A DNA stretch of 56,017 nucleotides, from positions 1-56,017 of the forward strand of contig JAFMAU010000012.1 in NCBI GenBank assembly GCA_029784825.1, read 5' to 3'. Of this stretch, positions 25,846 to 34,083 are shown in pieces. Each line of letters begins with the position of its first letter. The stretch's first letter is position 1. Both the position numbers and the translations under genes were made by a program. The notes under the pieces are model-generated. The model saw only the letters and a list, made by a program, of their open reading frames with translations, searched no databases and had not been told where the DNA came from. This stretch comes from Nitrososphaerota archaeon (GTDB lineage Archaea > Thermoproteota > Nitrososphaeria > Nitrososphaerales > UBA183).

Positions 25846-26106
25846 TCACAGGAAGTTGACCACTCTGTCCCGTTCCATCATCTGCACCAGCTCTGGGTAA
25901 CCAATCACCGTGACTGAAGGCGGAATCCGACCCGCCAGCCCCCTTCGCATGACGTCGAGATCGAGCGCAAACGCCTTGCCCCGGACCCTCCCGGTCTGGG
26001 TAGCGTACACGGCGTCCTGGAGAAGCACCAGGCTGGCCTCACCGTCCGACGAGGCATAGGCCATGGCGACATCGATGTACGGCTCATCCACTAGGTAGAT
26101 CGTCAA
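25846..26106 (-). CDS. DsrH/TusB-like sulfur-relay protein
   Basis: About 86 aa from TTG 26106: LTIYLVDEPYIDVAMAYA, LVLLQDAVYA, VTVIGYPELVQMM. LVLLQDAVYA is the DsrH/TusB hallmark that follows the first strand; the Cys of DsrH is not visible. The longer open frame to 26166 overlaps the preceding DsrE gene and is not used. Confidence 0.68.
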   Translation of the reverse strand: MTIYLVDEPYIDVAMAYASSDGEASLVLLQDAVYATQTGRVRGKAFALDLDVMRRGLAGRIPPSVTVIGYPELVQMMERDRVVNFL

Positions 26107-26119
26107 AGGGCGACTGCTC

Positions 26120-26473
26120 CTATAGCGTGATGACCCTGTCGCATGTTCCCACCATGTCAGAGACAATCACGGCGCCCGATATCTTGACCCCCTGAAGAAA
26201 CTCCCTTCCTTCCTCCAGCCCCCTGTTGTTGGTGCAGACTTCGCACGCGTAGACGGTCGCGCCTTTCTGGATCAGCGCGCCGAAGTAGTCCTTGGGCACC
26301 TTCTCCATAGCGGGAAACCTCTCCGTCGATAGTATGTTGTAGACACCGTCCATGAACAGGAAGATGGTCACCTTGTCCTGCCTGTCGAGGGCCGCGTTGG
26401 AGATCTGATACGCGGTCTCCCACCTCGCAGTCTGGTAGGGCCCCCAGGTCAGGACTATTCCGAAGTGCGTCAA
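26120..26473 (-). CDS. DsrE/TusD-like sulfur-relay protein with conserved cysteines
   Basis: 117 aa. FGIVLTWGPYQTARWETAYQ opens the fold, and the candidate sulfur-accepting cysteine is in VYACEVCTNNRGL, the position of the active Cys of DsrE/TusD. Start at 26473, 1 nt after the ctaB stop, so the three dsr-like genes are in the ctaB operon. With TusA in the same island this makes a complete TusA-DsrEFH-type relay. Confidence 0.75.
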   Translation of the reverse strand: MTHFGIVLTWGPYQTARWETAYQISNAALDRQDKVTIFLFMDGVYNILSTERFPAMEKVPKDYFGALIQKGATVYACEVCTNNRGLEEGREFLQGVKISGAVIVSDMVGTCDRVITL

Positions 26474-26474
26474 T

Positions 26475-27365
26475 CTAGAACCAGATCGTGATTCCGAGAA
26501 CCAGGAATATCATAGCCAGGTACGGGCTAGTTATCTTGAACAACGCCCAAGCAGTGGAGGTGGACTTGTCGATGACCAACTTTGCGCTATAGGCCAGGAC
26601 CAGGGCGCCCAGAATCGTCGCGGACGCCGTGTAGTAGATGCTCACAGACGTGAAGACGTAGATGGCGATCGAGAAGACAGCAAGGAGGGCGCTCGCGGCC
26701 GCGATGCAGACTGTGCCCACCTTGTCACCGAAGACCACCGGCAGCATCGGGACCTTGGCGGCCGTGTAGTCTTCCTTGCTGACGATGGCGAGGCTCCATA
26801 TGTGGGTCGGTATCCAGACTATCACCAGCGCGGACATGTACAGGGCCAGGGGCGTGACCGTGTTCGCCACAGCGGCGTAACCCACGAGGACAGGCATCCC
26901 GCCGGAGATTCCGCCGAGGATGATGTTCAGCCAGCTCCTTCGTTTCAGGAGAAGCGAATACACAACGATGTTGTCGACAAGTCCCACGAGCATGAACCCC
27001 GCCGACAGCGGGTTGAAGTACCAGAGGGGTAGAATCACAGAGGCTGACGCCATGACAAGGCCGAAAGCGAGGGCCTTCCACGGCGGGTCGATCGCGCCGG
27101 AGGGCAACGGCCTCGACTGGGTCCTGTGCATCAAGGCATCGATGTCTCTGTCATGGTAGTTGGTGAGTGTGTTCGCCGCCGCCGACCCCAGGGTCAGCGC
27201 CACGCCGCCAACCAGCAACTGCCAGCCGGACACCTGGAGATTCGACTCCCTGTAAGCCACAAGCATGGCTACCATGCCCGTGAAGACCAGGAGACCCCAG
27301 ATCCTGGGTTTGGTGAGTCTCCAGTAGGCAGAGGCTAGCTCGGCAGCTGGCATTGAAATGTGCAC
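26475..27365 (-). CDS. ctaB: Protoheme IX farnesyltransferase (heme O synthase)
   Basis: 296 aa UbiA-superfamily membrane enzyme that farnesylates heme b for heme-copper oxidases. It has the Asp-rich prenyl-binding loop DRDIDALMHRTQSRPLP and a second loop WSLAIVSKEDYTAAKVPMLP, with about eight to nine helices. GTG 27365 is the longest start; a TATA-like element (~27386) would suit a leaderless start at ATG 27353. It heads the operon with the DsrE/H/F-like genes. Its presence indicates heme O/A-type respiration. Confidence 0.9.
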   Translation of the reverse strand: MHISMPAAELASAYWRLTKPRIWGLLVFTGMVAMLVAYRESNLQVSGWQLLVGGVALTLGSAAANTLTNYHDRDIDALMHRTQSRPLPSGAIDPPWKALAFGLVMASASVILPLWYFNPLSAGFMLVGLVDNIVVYSLLLKRRSWLNIILGGISGGMPVLVGYAAVANTVTPLALYMSALVIVWIPTHIWSLAIVSKEDYTAAKVPMLPVVFGDKVGTVCIAAASALLAVFSIAIYVFTSVSIYYTASATILGALVLAYSAKLVIDKSTSTAWALFKITSPYLAMIFLVLGITIWF

Positions 27366-27507
27366 TGTGCCGCTCGCAGATAAAACGCTTTCCGTTTACA
27401 GGTTAGGGTTCCATGTCGCAGTGCGAGAAGCCGAATGGCGTGTCCGTCTGGGATCCTATCTCGCGACCACCCGCTAAGATTAAGGACTGGGGGACACGGG
27501 CCGCCAA

Positions 27508-28275
27508 GTGCCGATGCCGCCTTCCGGAGCGCTGATTTTCAAGCTCGAGCAGGCCTTTTTCAGGGCGGACGTCGACTATGCCGAGGTTCAGCAGCTGGTC
27601 AGAAGCGAACAGCCCGACCAGGCGGGCCTCCCGGCAGCGCCGGGGTGGGTTTCGACGATGCTCCCGCTCAGGAGGAAGCTCGGCAGGAAGGCCTACGCGA
27701 ATCTCAGGTCGAAGGGCGAATCCATCGCCGAGAGACTCGAGTCGCAGGCGCTCTCCTCGGCCCAGATGCATCCGGGAGTCGTGAAGATGCTGGAGCAGGT
27801 GAGGGACACAGGCTGGTGGGTGGTGGGCGCCACCGACATGGGGAAGAAGCCGGTAAACGACTTCCTGAAGGCGAAATCCCTCAGCCAATACATGAACTTG
27901 GTGGTCGCGCGGACGCGCCTTGACGAAGAGGGGCTTCTCGCGAAACGGCTGAAGCCCGTCCAGTCAAGGCTGAAGACGCTGGCGAATTCGGTCTACTTCT
28001 GCAACAGCTCGAGGGAAGTTGTCGAGGCCAAGGCGCTGGGAATGAAATGCTTCGTGCTTCCGAGCCCGGTTGAACCATTCCGCACGCTCTACCAGGCCGG
28101 ACCGGACGGGATCATCCTCTCTCTCGACGAGGTTCCCGCCCTCCTCTCCCTGCCGGCGATGAAGCTGCCGGAGACACCAAGACCGACCGTAAAGGAGCGA
28201 GCCCCGCGCAGGAGGAAGAAGGACCGGACCGAATCTCGGGGCCCCGCGACGCCTAACAGGTTGCGGCCTAACTGA
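27508..28275 (+). CDS. HAD-superfamily-like protein with degenerate active site
   Basis: 255 aa. The cap and core layout (HPGVVKMLEQVRDTGWWVVGATDM, then KPVQSRLK, then VYFCNSSREVVEAKALGMKCFVL) is that of HAD phosphatases, but the nucleophile motif DxD is replaced by IFKLEQAFFRAD and the third motif lacks the DD/GD pair. It is therefore probably catalytically dead or altered. The C-terminus is a basic tail (RAPRRRKKDRTES). GTG 27508 or ATG 27514. No obvious functional link with neighbours. Confidence 0.6.
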   Translation: MPMPPSGALIFKLEQAFFRADVDYAEVQQLVRSEQPDQAGLPAAPGWVSTMLPLRRKLGRKAYANLRSKGESIAERLESQALSSAQMHPGVVKMLEQVRDTGWWVVGATDMGKKPVNDFLKAKSLSQYMNLVVARTRLDEEGLLAKRLKPVQSRLKTLANSVYFCNSSREVVEAKALGMKCFVLPSPVEPFRTLYQAGPDGIILSLDEVPALLSLPAMKLPETPRPTVKERAPRRRKKDRTESRGPATPNRLRPN

Positions 28276-28304
28276 AACAGGCTCCCATACAGGTAAGGTT
28301 CGTG

Positions 28305-28310
28305 TTTATA
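28305..28310 (+). promoter_or_regulatory. TATA box of the membrane gene at 28337
   Basis: TTTATA centred 29 nt before ATG 28337, predicting transcription from about 28334 and a leaderless or near-leaderless mRNA. Confidence 0.5.
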
Positions 28311-28336
28311 TTCACCTCTTACAACACCACGGGGCG

Positions 28337-29131
28337 ATGCAGTCGCCAGCCGGGCAGACTCTCCCGCAGCAGGTCATGATGAAGTGGTACACAACTCGTA
28401 CTGTGCTGTCCGGTGCTTGGCTGGGAGCGCTCGCAATCATGTACTTCGTCCTTGTCTACCCGGTGGCAATCGCGGAGGCCGACCCGTCGGACTATAGGTT
28501 CACCTTCTTCGTCATAGCCTTGATCTACGCGGTGGATCTAGGCATACTCTCGTTGGAATGGCTGTACAAGGTCGTGAGGCCGCCGAAAGCCATCCCTCCG
28601 ACGACGGCGGCGGGTAAGCTGAACGCCCTCGGCATGGGGCTTAGGACCGCGTTCGTTGTGAGCGTGGGCGGCTCCTACGTGACTGGCGCAGCCGTGGCGA
28701 CACCGACTGTTTTCGCTTTTCTTCAGTTCCTGGCTGGCGGAGGCACCGTCACTATCTTGGCAGACTACCTTCACTCCATATTTGCGACCCTGCTGGTCAC
28801 CTTCGGACTAGTCATTGTGATATACGAACTGGCCAAGATTGGAAAGCACAAGGGAACGTTCAAGGATTGGCTGGTGAAGGCAAGGTACCCGGAAGTCAAG
28901 CTGTTCTACTGGATGTTCGCGGTCGCGGTCATCGTTCAGGGCTTCGTGGGTCTGTTCATGCTGGGGACGATCTCGCCCATCGGACCGTTTCCATTCCCGT
29001 TCGTGGGGAACCTGGCATACGGCCTTGAGACCCTGCTAAGACACATACACGGGCCCCTGGGAGCGGTCACCTTTGCGCTGTTCACCAACCTGGTATACTT
29101 CAGGTTGCGACCTGAATTCAGTGTGCGCTGA
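28337..29131 (+). CDS. Membrane protein, possibly cytochrome b-like
   Basis: 264 aa with about six helices. Histidines inside or next to helices occur in ADYLHSIFATLL and RHIHGPLGAVTF, a sparse pattern that might bind one heme; this is weak. Unlike the cytochrome b at 23326 it lacks FHW and AHWG motifs. Its own TATA box lies directly upstream. It stands between a HAD-like gene and tatC; role in the island's electron transport is possible but unproven. Confidence 0.55.
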   Translation: MQSPAGQTLPQQVMMKWYTTRTVLSGAWLGALAIMYFVLVYPVAIAEADPSDYRFTFFVIALIYAVDLGILSLEWLYKVVRPPKAIPPTTAAGKLNALGMGLRTAFVVSVGGSYVTGAAVATPTVFAFLQFLAGGGTVTILADYLHSIFATLLVTFGLVIVIYELAKIGKHKGTFKDWLVKARYPEVKLFYWMFAVAVIVQGFVGLFMLGTISPIGPFPFPFVGNLAYGLETLLRHIHGPLGAVTFALFTNLVYFRLRPEFSVR

Positions 29132-29264
29132 CCGCGCAAGTCCGGCAAGGTCCAGCCCTCGCGTAACCCTTCGCTCTGCGAAGATTCATCAGGGCTCTCC
29201 ACCGCCTTGACTGGAGCGGGGCTCGGGCGCCTGCCTGGTTGTCGCGCGCGAATCGACTCGTTTC

Positions 29265-30173
29265 TCAGCCTTGGGCTTGGCCGCAGCTCGGGCAGAACGG
29301 CTGCCCCTTGGCTAGCACCGCCCCGCAGTTCTTGCAGGTGGGCTCCTCCGGCTGTGCCGATGAGGCGTCAGGAGGAGGCTTCGCGTCCTTCAGGCCCCGC
29401 CTTGCGAAGAAGACGGCTCCTTCCACGAGCAGTACGATAGGGAAGAAGAGCACCAGGTCCAGTAGCGGACCGCCGTCGGGAGTCAGGAAGAGTCCTGTTA
29501 TGACCCAGAGAACGAACCATATCGTCACTCTGTTCCGTGAGAAGAAGTTCGGGTCGATAATCCGCAGCCTGATGAACGCGTAGATGAATACCGGAGACGT
29601 GAACGCGGCACCAGTCGAACCGATTATCAGGAAGATGACGTAATAGAAAGATGCCGAGTCGATAATGAACGACGTGCCGGTCGCGACGAGGAAGGGAGCG
29701 AGCGCAAGCACAAGGAATTTCGCGAGAACGAAATAGCCGAAAGCGACGCCGACGGCGAACAGTACGCTCGAAGCTGTGACGAAAGGATAGACCAGCTGCC
29801 TCTCCTGCGGTTTCAGTGCTGGGTCGATGAACCTGTAGACCTCGTAGGCTATGACTGGCATGCAGACCAGCACCGTGACGAGGATGGCGAAGATGAAGTA
29901 GATCTCCATCCCCTCGCCCAGTCCCGTGGCTGCAAGCAGAGTCCAGCCTTGAGGAAGGACGTAGCCCTTGATCTGCTGCAAGAGGGCCGCGACTATCGTG
30001 TGTGCCAGGAACTGGAGGCTCACGTAGTCGCCCAGGTGCTGGACCTGCTGGGCCGGGTCGGACGGGAAGATGACCACGGTCAGGAGGACGATGATGAAGG
30101 CATAGGCGACGACCTTCAGCCTGGCTCTGAGCTCGTTGAGATGCTCAGTGAACCGCATCCTTTCTTCTGCCAA
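29265..30173 (-). CDS. tatC: Twin-arginine translocase TatC with C-terminal zinc ribbon
   Basis: 302 aa. The start MRFTEHLNELRARLKV is the conserved cytosolic N-terminus of TatC, followed by six hydrophobic segments and the FGYFVLAKF helix region. After the last helix comes a tail ending TCKNCGAVLAKGQPFCPSCG, a zinc ribbon not present in ordinary TatC. It exports folded proteins; the four Tat-signal iron-sulfur subunits in this window are obvious clients. tatA is upstream on the same strand (84 nt). Confidence 0.92.
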   Translation of the reverse strand: MAEERMRFTEHLNELRARLKVVAYAFIIVLLTVVIFPSDPAQQVQHLGDYVSLQFLAHTIVAALLQQIKGYVLPQGWTLLAATGLGEGMEIYFIFAILVTVLVCMPVIAYEVYRFIDPALKPQERQLVYPFVTASSVLFAVGVAFGYFVLAKFLVLALAPFLVATGTSFIIDSASFYYVIFLIIGSTGAAFTSPVFIYAFIRLRIIDPNFFSRNRVTIWFVLWVITGLFLTPDGGPLLDLVLFFPIVLLVEGAVFFARRGLKDAKPPPDASSAQPEEPTCKNCGAVLAKGQPFCPSCGQAQG

Positions 30174-30257
30174 TGACCTAACTGGGGTGAGAGAGGCTCT
30201 CTTTATGGTAATCGAAGTGGGCTAGATTAAGACGTGGACAGACCTGCGTCGGGGTGT

Positions 30258-30584
30258 CTAGCTCTTCGCTTTGCTGAGAATCTCGGCCGAAATCTGGTCT
30301 CGCGTCTTCCCTTCGGTGCTGATTCCCAGCTGTCTGGCCGTCTCGATCAGTATCTGGTCCCCTGTCTTCTCGGGAGCGGGGATGCCGCTCGCCTGCGAGG
30401 AGGTCGTTGCCTGGGGAACCTTCCCAGACATCGCGTCGTTCATCTCCTTCGAGGCGTTATCAAACTCCTTCCTCGCTCTGCCCAGGGCCCGCGCAAGGTC
30501 GGGAATCTTCTGCGGCCCCCAGAGGAAGAGAGCTATGATTACGACTCCGATGACTACCCACTGAATTGGGTCTCCTAATGCCAT
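30258..30584 (-). CDS. tatA: Twin-arginine translocase TatA/TatB-type protein
   Basis: 108 aa. One N-terminal helix WVVIGVVIIALFLWGP, the hinge Pro, then the amphipathic helix KIPDLARALGRARKEF typical of TatA, and a C-terminal region of low conservation. A TATA box (minus strand, 30606-30614) predicts a leaderless start at ATG 30584. It pairs with tatC. Confidence 0.92.
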   Translation of the reverse strand: MALGDPIQWVVIGVVIIALFLWGPQKIPDLARALGRARKEFDNASKEMNDAMSGKVPQATTSSQASGIPAPEKTGDQILIETARQLGISTEGKTRDQISAEILSKAKS

Positions 30585-31028
30585 TGGCGGTTTTTCTGCG
30601 TCGCGTTTATTTAAGCGTTGACCCTATTGGCTCTGTTGGGTTGCATCTCTGGGTGATGCTGCTTTCGCGTTGCATCGCGGGTGATGCGAGCCTACAAGAC
30701 CGAGGGGTAGGTGAACCAGCAGCCTCCGACGTCTATCGAGCATTGGAACCCCAATCCCCACAGATAGCCTGTAGCTGAAGAGTAGACTGTGTAATGTGCC
30801 CTACCTGACCGGGAACACGACTTTATTCGGTCCGGTGACACGGCAAGGGTGAACCGTCGCAAGTGGTCGTTCTACTTGAGCCGAACCCAAATGGGACAAC
30901 GGCGGGTAAGGACATGAAAGCCACTGGAACCACTGCCAGAACCATCACCAGGGCCCTCTTTCTCATGTGCTGGCCAGAGCTTGTTCAAGCAAACCCATCC
31001 ACTCACGCCTGCCTTCGGCAGCGCGATC
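30585..31028. other. Intergenic region upstream of tatA
   Basis: About 440 nt without a convincing gene. It contains the tatA promoter and a pair of hairpin repeats (30641-30687). Small open frames at 30863 and on the minus strand lack conserved features. Confidence 0.5.
30641..30687. repeat. Two imperfect tandem hairpin repeats
   Basis: TTGCATCTCTGGGTGATGC (30641-30659) and TTGCATCGCGGGTGATGC (30670-30687) differ by a few bases. Each can fold into a GCATC/GATGC stem. No function known. Confidence 0.5.
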
Positions 31029-31757
31029 TCAGGTCTGGGACTTGTTACAGGAAGGGCAGAACTGACTCCCCGGATGGAGGGCAGCTCCGCAATGTCGGCA
31101 GAATTCCGACTGAACTCGAGCCAGACCGGCTTGGGCCGGAGGAGCCGCTTGCGCCACAGTCCGCGGCTGCGTCTTGACCTTCTTCCCGCCTCCCCGCAGA
31201 CCCAATCCGAGGACGACGACCCCAATCAGGCCGAAGACGAACGGGAACAGGAGGAGCGACACCTGGGACGGCCGAGTGCCGACCGCGTGCAACAGGACGG
31301 TGGTTTCTTCGGTCGATGAGTGCGAGACGAGCACGACGAAGAATTCCTGGGGCTTGCCGTCATTCGTGAAGGAGAAGGAGTAGTTCGATACATGCAGGAT
31401 TGATTCAGGATAGGTCGAGTAGGACACCTTTCCCCCGGATGACCAGAGGCTGAAGTTTCCCTGGTTCATCAGCAGCACGTCGATGTTCCCTGGGTTGGTG
31501 GTGAGAGAAACAGTCAACGAGTCACCTGCGGTGAGGTTGACTCCGTAGAAAGAGTAGTTCAACGGGGCCACCGGGGTCACGCTGTTCCTATCGAAGACGG
31601 TGTCGACGCTGGACTGGCCGAGATACGGAGACAGCGGGGCCGTCACCGAGGGACTGACGTAAAGGAACAAGGCAACGACAATCAGCAGTGCCCCTACGAG
31701 CGATGTCTTTCTCCTCAAAGCGACAGTTTGGCGACCGCCAGTTGCTGTTAAAAACAT
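31029..31757 (-). CDS. Hypothetical two-helix membrane protein with C-terminal zinc ribbon
   Basis: 242 aa from ATG 31757. An N-terminal helix (LVGALLIVVALFLYVSP), an extracytoplasmic beta-rich domain of ~140 residues, a second helix (LLFPFVFGLIGVVVLGLGL), and a cytosolic tail ending CRHCGAALHPGSQFCPSC. The tail closely resembles that of TatC nearby. The longer open frame up to 31979 is out of step with the signal-anchor and is not used. Function unknown; perhaps a sensor or adaptor. Confidence 0.7.
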   Translation of the reverse strand: MFLTATGGRQTVALRRKTSLVGALLIVVALFLYVSPSVTAPLSPYLGQSSVDTVFDRNSVTPVAPLNYSFYGVNLTAGDSLTVSLTTNPGNIDVLLMNQGNFSLWSSGGKVSYSTYPESILHVSNYSFSFTNDGKPQEFFVVLVSHSSTEETTVLLHAVGTRPSQVSLLLFPFVFGLIGVVVLGLGLRGGGKKVKTQPRTVAQAAPPAQAGLARVQSEFCRHCGAALHPGSQFCPSCNKSQT

Positions 31758-31932
31758 TGAGCCGAATCCGAGGCCCCCGCGACGGCCGCCTCGGGCCGGG
31801 TCCCGGCAGTCTTGGTCGAACGGACCGAGGTGATCGAGTGTCGCTCCATGGGCGAACCGGCGACGGAATCCGCGGGAGACAGTTTTCAGCGGGAGGAATT
31901 CCCTTATACGCCCCGGCCGATGAAAGAGGGCC

Positions 31933-32616
31933 ATGACCGACGCGGTAGATCCCAAGTCAAGAAGGGAGCTCATCACCAAGCTGCTGCCCTACGTTGCGAT
32001 TTCTGCGGTAAGGATGGGACTGACGGGCTCGCCGCTGACAGTCCTCACTTCAGCGGCGACGAAGTACAACGAGGAAGCGGAGAAGACCAAGGGGATGGTG
32101 AAGGACCTTCTTCCGCTGCTCCCTGGATTCGAGAAGCTTCAGATAACGGCCGTCGGTTCAAACGCTGTCTCGCTCGTGATGCAACGGCAGGACCTGGTCA
32201 GCTGCGCCGAAGTCTATCTGTCCAAGGTCTTCAAGTTCGAGGGTTCTGATAGTGCCCCGTCGGGCGTTCCCAAGGGTGAAGGGGGGGAGGCGCAATTCGA
32301 CTACCTGCTCCGTCTGCCCTTCAAGAGCGTCTATCTGAAGGTCGTAGAGGAATTGGGCGAGACCGAGGTTTCGAGTCTCCTGGGTTTCGCGCGTGGGGCC
32401 AACCCTGCAGAGGTGTGGGTAGTCGCAGATGCGGGCCGCAGCGTTGATCAGCGATTGGACCCGGTCTTCGTCTCCGAAAGCAAGATCCTCAGGGGCAGGG
32501 TGAAGTCCGTGACCACCGCGGAGATGCTCCGAGAGTTCTTCGGAGGAAGGTTCGCCGTCACCCTGGAGAAGCCGGACCGGGGCTCGCTGAAGGTCACCCT
32601 AAGGTTGGCTGCCTAG
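31933..32616 (+). CDS. Hypothetical protein
   Basis: 227 aa, not recognised. An N-terminal helical stretch (ELITKLLPYVAISAVRMGLTGSPLTVL) with a possible membrane-associated segment, followed by an alpha/beta domain (VVADAGRSVDQRLDPVFV, FAVTLEKPDRGSLKVTLRL). The 3' end overlaps the convergent HTH-CBS gene by 4 nt. No clear partner. Confidence 0.6.
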   Translation: MTDAVDPKSRRELITKLLPYVAISAVRMGLTGSPLTVLTSAATKYNEEAEKTKGMVKDLLPLLPGFEKLQITAVGSNAVSLVMQRQDLVSCAEVYLSKVFKFEGSDSAPSGVPKGEGGEAQFDYLLRLPFKSVYLKVVEELGETEVSSLLGFARGANPAEVWVVADAGRSVDQRLDPVFVSESKILRGRVKSVTTAEMLREFFGGRFAVTLEKPDRGSLKVTLRLAA

Positions 32617-33191
32617 GCGAGCTTCGTAATCAACTTGAGCAGGTCGGCGTTGGTGACGATTCCTGTCACTTCGCCCTTCGTCACTGTCAGTATGGCCTGA
32701 GAACTCTGGAGGAGGCTGACTATCCCGGTCACAGGGGTGTCTTCCGGGATGGCCGGGAACGCCTCGTCCATGACCTGCGAAACACGTCGGTCCAAGAGGG
32801 ACGCGGGGTTCTTTCTTTCAAGCATGCGGTACGAAACGGTCTTCTCGGACACACTACCGACGCACGTGCCCCCCCGGATGACGGGCACCTGCTTGAACCC
32901 ATGCTGTTGGATTATGCCGACTGCCTTTCTGACTCGGTCAGATTCGGCCACCGAGATGACCGGCTTGGTGGCTATGTCGCCCACGTTCCCCAGCTTGGCT
33001 GATGAGAAGGAGTCGAGGTAGGCGAAGATCTTGTCGGCGAGCCGATACGTGGGGTTGATACTGCCCTTCTCTATCTTCGCTATCGTCGACTGCCCGACCC
33101 GCAGTTGCTCTGCGAGCTGGTGTTGTGTGATTCCCAGCTGCATGCGACGCCTCCTGATCTCCTGCAGCTTTGGGAGCAACCCTAAGCCCAC
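32613..33191 (-). CDS. XRE-family HTH regulator with two CBS domains
   Basis: 192 aa. Residues ~8-55 form a Cro/XRE-type helix-turn-helix (RRMQLGITQHQLAEQL, GQSTIAKIEKG), and residues ~70-190 form a CBS pair (KPVISVAESDRVRKAVGII, then IPEDTPVTGIVSLL and TGIVTNADLL). Such archaeal proteins sense adenosyl ligands. Divergent from cassette C, separated by 182 nt that include the ACCTAAGGGGTTAGGT palindrome; it is a candidate regulator of cassettes C and D. Confidence 0.88.
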   Translation of the reverse strand: MGLGLLPKLQEIRRRRMQLGITQHQLAEQLRVGQSTIAKIEKGSINPTYRLADKIFAYLDSFSSAKLGNVGDIATKPVISVAESDRVRKAVGIIQQHGFKQVPVIRGGTCVGSVSEKTVSYRMLERKNPASLLDRRVSQVMDEAFPAIPEDTPVTGIVSLLQSSQAILTVTKGEVTGIVTNADLLKLITKLA

Positions 33192-33337
33192 ATCCGGATT
33201 TGATTAGATAAGCGTGCTTTTGGGGCGCTCAAGAGACATTCAGACGTTGTCGCGCCCAATCCCGCAAGATGACGGCATCTGGCCGCCTCTTGGCCCAATA
33301 TTCCTGGCAGGACCGGCAAAATTCGCAATGCAGAAGG

Positions 33338-33374
33338 TATATATCGCGCATGCGCCCCACCTAAGGGGTTAGGT
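33338..33374 (+). promoter_or_regulatory. Promoter of cassette C with palindrome over the start site
   Basis: TATATAT (33338-33344) lies ~33 nt before TTG 33374. ACCTAA-GGGG-TTAGGT (33359-33374) is a perfect 6+4+6 palindrome covering the predicted transcription start. Cassette D has the same arrangement, TATATAT at 38975 and CCTAA-GAGG-TTAGG at 38998-39011, and a TTG start directly after it. The position suggests a repressor operator. Confidence 0.65.
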
Positions 33375-34081
33375 TGGCCCGAAAGAAACGTTCGGGACAA
33401 AGTTCGTCTTTAGGGACTTTGCTAGAGTCGATTGACTCGAAAGTCAGTCGAAGGAAATTTCTGAAAGCGACGGCTGGATCAGCGGCTCTGGCCGGGGCAG
33501 CGGTCTTGGCCCTGGAAACGAATAGCTACGCACAGTCCACGGCGACAGCCTCGACGGAGCAGAGCAAGGCTCCCCAGGCCACAAAGGCCGTCACTCTGAG
33601 CATCAATGGCCGGAGTTACACATTCACGGCGCAGGCAAGAGAAACGCTGGTCAATGTCCTCCGAGACCGGATTGGTCTGACAGGTACGAAACGCCCCTGC
33701 AACAGAAGCGAATGCGGTGGGTGCACGGTAGTAATCGATGGACGAGCTGTGCTTTCCTGCAGTGCCCTAGCAGTCGAGCTGGAAGGCTCGCAGATAACAA
33801 CAATCGAGGGGTTGATGAAGAACGGCACGCCGCATCCAGTGCAGCAGGCTTTCGCCGAGAACATGGGATACCAATGCGGCTACTGCACCTCCGGGGAAAT
33901 CATGTCAGCTTACGCCCTCTTGACGGCGAACGCAAACCCGACGGACGCCCAGATAATGGACGCCATGTCCGCGAATCTGTGCAAGTGCTCTGCCTATCCA
34001 AGCATATTGAAGTCAGTCAAGGCTGCCGCCCAGCTAATGAACGGGGGAACTGGCGGCACATCGACCAGTGGAGGCGCGTGA
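33374..34081 (+). CDS. Cassette C: Tat-exported [2Fe-2S] subunit of a PaoABC-like molybdenum hydroxylase
   Basis: 235 aa. Twin-arginine signal VSRRKFLKATAGSAALAG with an AYAQ-like cleavage region (TNSYAQS). The first cluster is PCNRSECGGC...C and the second QCGYC...CKC, where A and B have CRC. TTG 33374 directly follows the operator palindrome, giving a leader of only a few bases. A Ser/Thr-rich linker (STATASTEQSKAP) separates signal and domain. The Moco subunit starts 2 nt after its stop. Confidence 0.91.
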   Translation: MARKKRSGQSSSLGTLLESIDSKVSRRKFLKATAGSAALAGAAVLALETNSYAQSTATASTEQSKAPQATKAVTLSINGRSYTFTAQARETLVNVLRDRIGLTGTKRPCNRSECGGCTVVIDGRAVLSCSALAVELEGSQITTIEGLMKNGTPHPVQQAFAENMGYQCGYCTSGEIMSAYALLTANANPTDAQIMDAMSANLCKCSAYPSILKSVKAAAQLMNGGTGGTSTSGGA

Positions 34082-34083
34082 AG

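Noticed and set aside
33379..33397. CCCGAA...GTTCGGG inside the cassette C small-subunit gene (possible operator)
   Set aside because: Spacer is 6-7 nt instead of 2 and the site lies inside the coding region, downstream of the start; probably chance.
33712..34083. Upstream extension of the cassette C Moco subunit
   Set aside because: It is an out-of-frame reading of the [2Fe-2S] subunit gene; the conserved start follows at ATG 34084.
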